64,000 bases of DNA from Candidatus Kuenenia stuttgartensis (GTDB lineage Bacteria > Gemmatimonadota > Gemmatimonadetes > Gemmatimonadales > Gemmatimonadaceae): NCBI GenBank assembly GCA_943330235.2, contig CALQGY020000001.1, positions 1 through 64,000 on the forward strand. The letters run 5' to 3'. The notes below the pieces were generated by a model, which was given only the letters and a program-made list of their open reading frames with translations, had not been told where the DNA came from and ran no database searches. A program made the translations under genes and the position numbers. Of this stretch, positions 63,512-64,000 are shown piece after piece; the stretch's first letter is position 1, and every line of letters starts with the position of its first letter.

Positions 63512-64000
63512 GCACGGCGTCGTCGGCACCAACGGTGCGCATGCCCGCCGAGTGGGAGCCGCATGAGGCCACGTGGATTGCGTGGCCGCACCACGAGCCC
63601 GATTGGCCCGGCAAGCTCGGCCCCATTCCGTGGGTCTACGCGGAGATCGTGCGCGCGCTCGCGGCGTATGAACGCGTCGAGATTCTCTGTCACGACGAGG
63701 CCGTACGCCACGACGCCGAGCAGGCGCTCACGCTGCACGATGTGGACCCGGTGACCTATCGCCTGCATGTGCAACCGTCGGACCGTGTGTGGCTGCGTGA
63801 TTCCGGGCCCACCGGTGTGCACGGCGTCGATGGTGCGGTATCGCTCGTGCATTGGGGCTTTAACGCGTGGGCCAAGTACGACAATTACGCGCAGGATGCA
63901 CTGGTGCCGGCAGCGGTGGAACGCATCACCGGTCTGCGGCGTACCGAGGCGATGCGACACGACGTCATGCAGCGACTGGTCCTCGAAGGCGGTGGCATCG
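63508..64000 (+). CDS. aguA: Agmatine deiminase (5' part only)
   Basis: The window ends inside this gene, so it is absent from the ORF track. From GTG 63508 I read 164 codons: RMPAEWEPHEATWIAWPHHEPDWPG is the standard start of agmatine deiminases in the peptidyl-arginine deiminase superfamily, and WLRDSGPTGV with the following WGFNAWAKYDNY are further active-site landmarks. The active-site Cys lies beyond the window. It converts agmatine to N-carbamoylputrescine, the substrate of AguB encoded just upstream. Confidence 0.92.
   Translation, partial: MSTASSAPTVRMPAEWEPHEATWIAWPHHEPDWPGKLGPIPWVYAEIVRALAAYERVEILCHDEAVRHDAEQALTLHDVDPVTYRLHVQPSDRVWLRDSGPTGVHGVDGAVSLVHWGFNAWAKYDNYAQDALVPAAVERITGLRRTEAMRHDVMQRLVLEGGGI

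Noticed and set aside
1-64000. CRISPR arrays, insertion sequences, prophage genes, rRNA or tRNA genes
   Set aside because: The tandem repeats lack spacers, no transposase or integrase motif was seen, and I recognised no tRNA or rRNA sequence by eye. A tRNA scan was not possible.

Overview
The window is a GC-rich bacterial chromosome segment with almost no gene-free DNA. I see no rRNA, tRNA, insertion sequence, prophage or CRISPR. The gene content fits a Gram-negative member of the Gemmatimonadota (Gemmatimonas-like): a SprA-type giant outer-membrane protein outside Bacteroidetes, large Oar-like TonB receptors with carboxypeptidase-regulatory domains, lptF/lptG and mla lipid transport genes, type IV pilus motors and heme A synthesis genes. 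The taxon is inferred from gene content; no 16S gene is present.

Layout. 1-7.0 kb (minus): a partial S51 peptidase fusion, a SEC-C protein, the type IV pilus motor genes pilC, pilT and pilB, and a ComEA-like DNA-binding protein. 7.2-13.7 kb (minus): a 2161-residue SprA homologue. 13.9-18.4 kb (plus): an overlapping lptF-lptG-mlaE-mlaD envelope-lipid operon without an mlaF ATPase. 18.5-25.4 kb (minus): two large TonB-dependent receptors. 25.6-29.3 kb: an APC permease, then a small membrane protein with ctaA and ctaB for heme O/A. 29.4-32.3 kb (minus): a lipoprotein, an M24 peptidase and a V4R-like protein. 32.6-38.1 kb (plus): a small zinc-finger protein, a DUF92 membrane protein, and a five-gene operon of flavoprotein reductase, flavin reductase, methyltransferase, SRPBCC cyclase-like protein and ketosynthase. 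38.2-41.5 kb (minus): hemD-hemC-hemB-ppa. 41.7-46.5 kb: acs, a DsbA-like protein, a gene-free stretch with a possible structured RNA, a small conserved ORF, a CDP-alcohol phosphatidyltransferase and a SpeD-like protein lacking its catalytic residues. 46.6-53.4 kb: a repeat-bearing membrane protein, an M16 peptidase, a TPR protein and psuG. 53.6-64 kb (plus): a FliS-like protein, a patatin-ferredoxin fusion, aconitase, a lipid kinase, two exported 1-Cys peroxiredoxins, glycerate 2-kinase, a TetR regulator and the agmatine-to-putrescine pair aguB-aguA (the last cut by the window edge).

Two features recur across the window. Tandem repeats with an exact 12-bp period occur at eight sites, both intergenic and in frame inside genes (as 4-residue repeats), and often run into stop codons. 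Two long (~40-45 bp arm) related inverted repeats lie between convergent gene pairs. The best candidates for undescribed biology are the ketosynthase/cyclase/methyltransferase/flavoenzyme operon, the patatin-ferredoxin fusion, the 12-bp minisatellites, and the enzyme homologues that have lost their catalytic residues.
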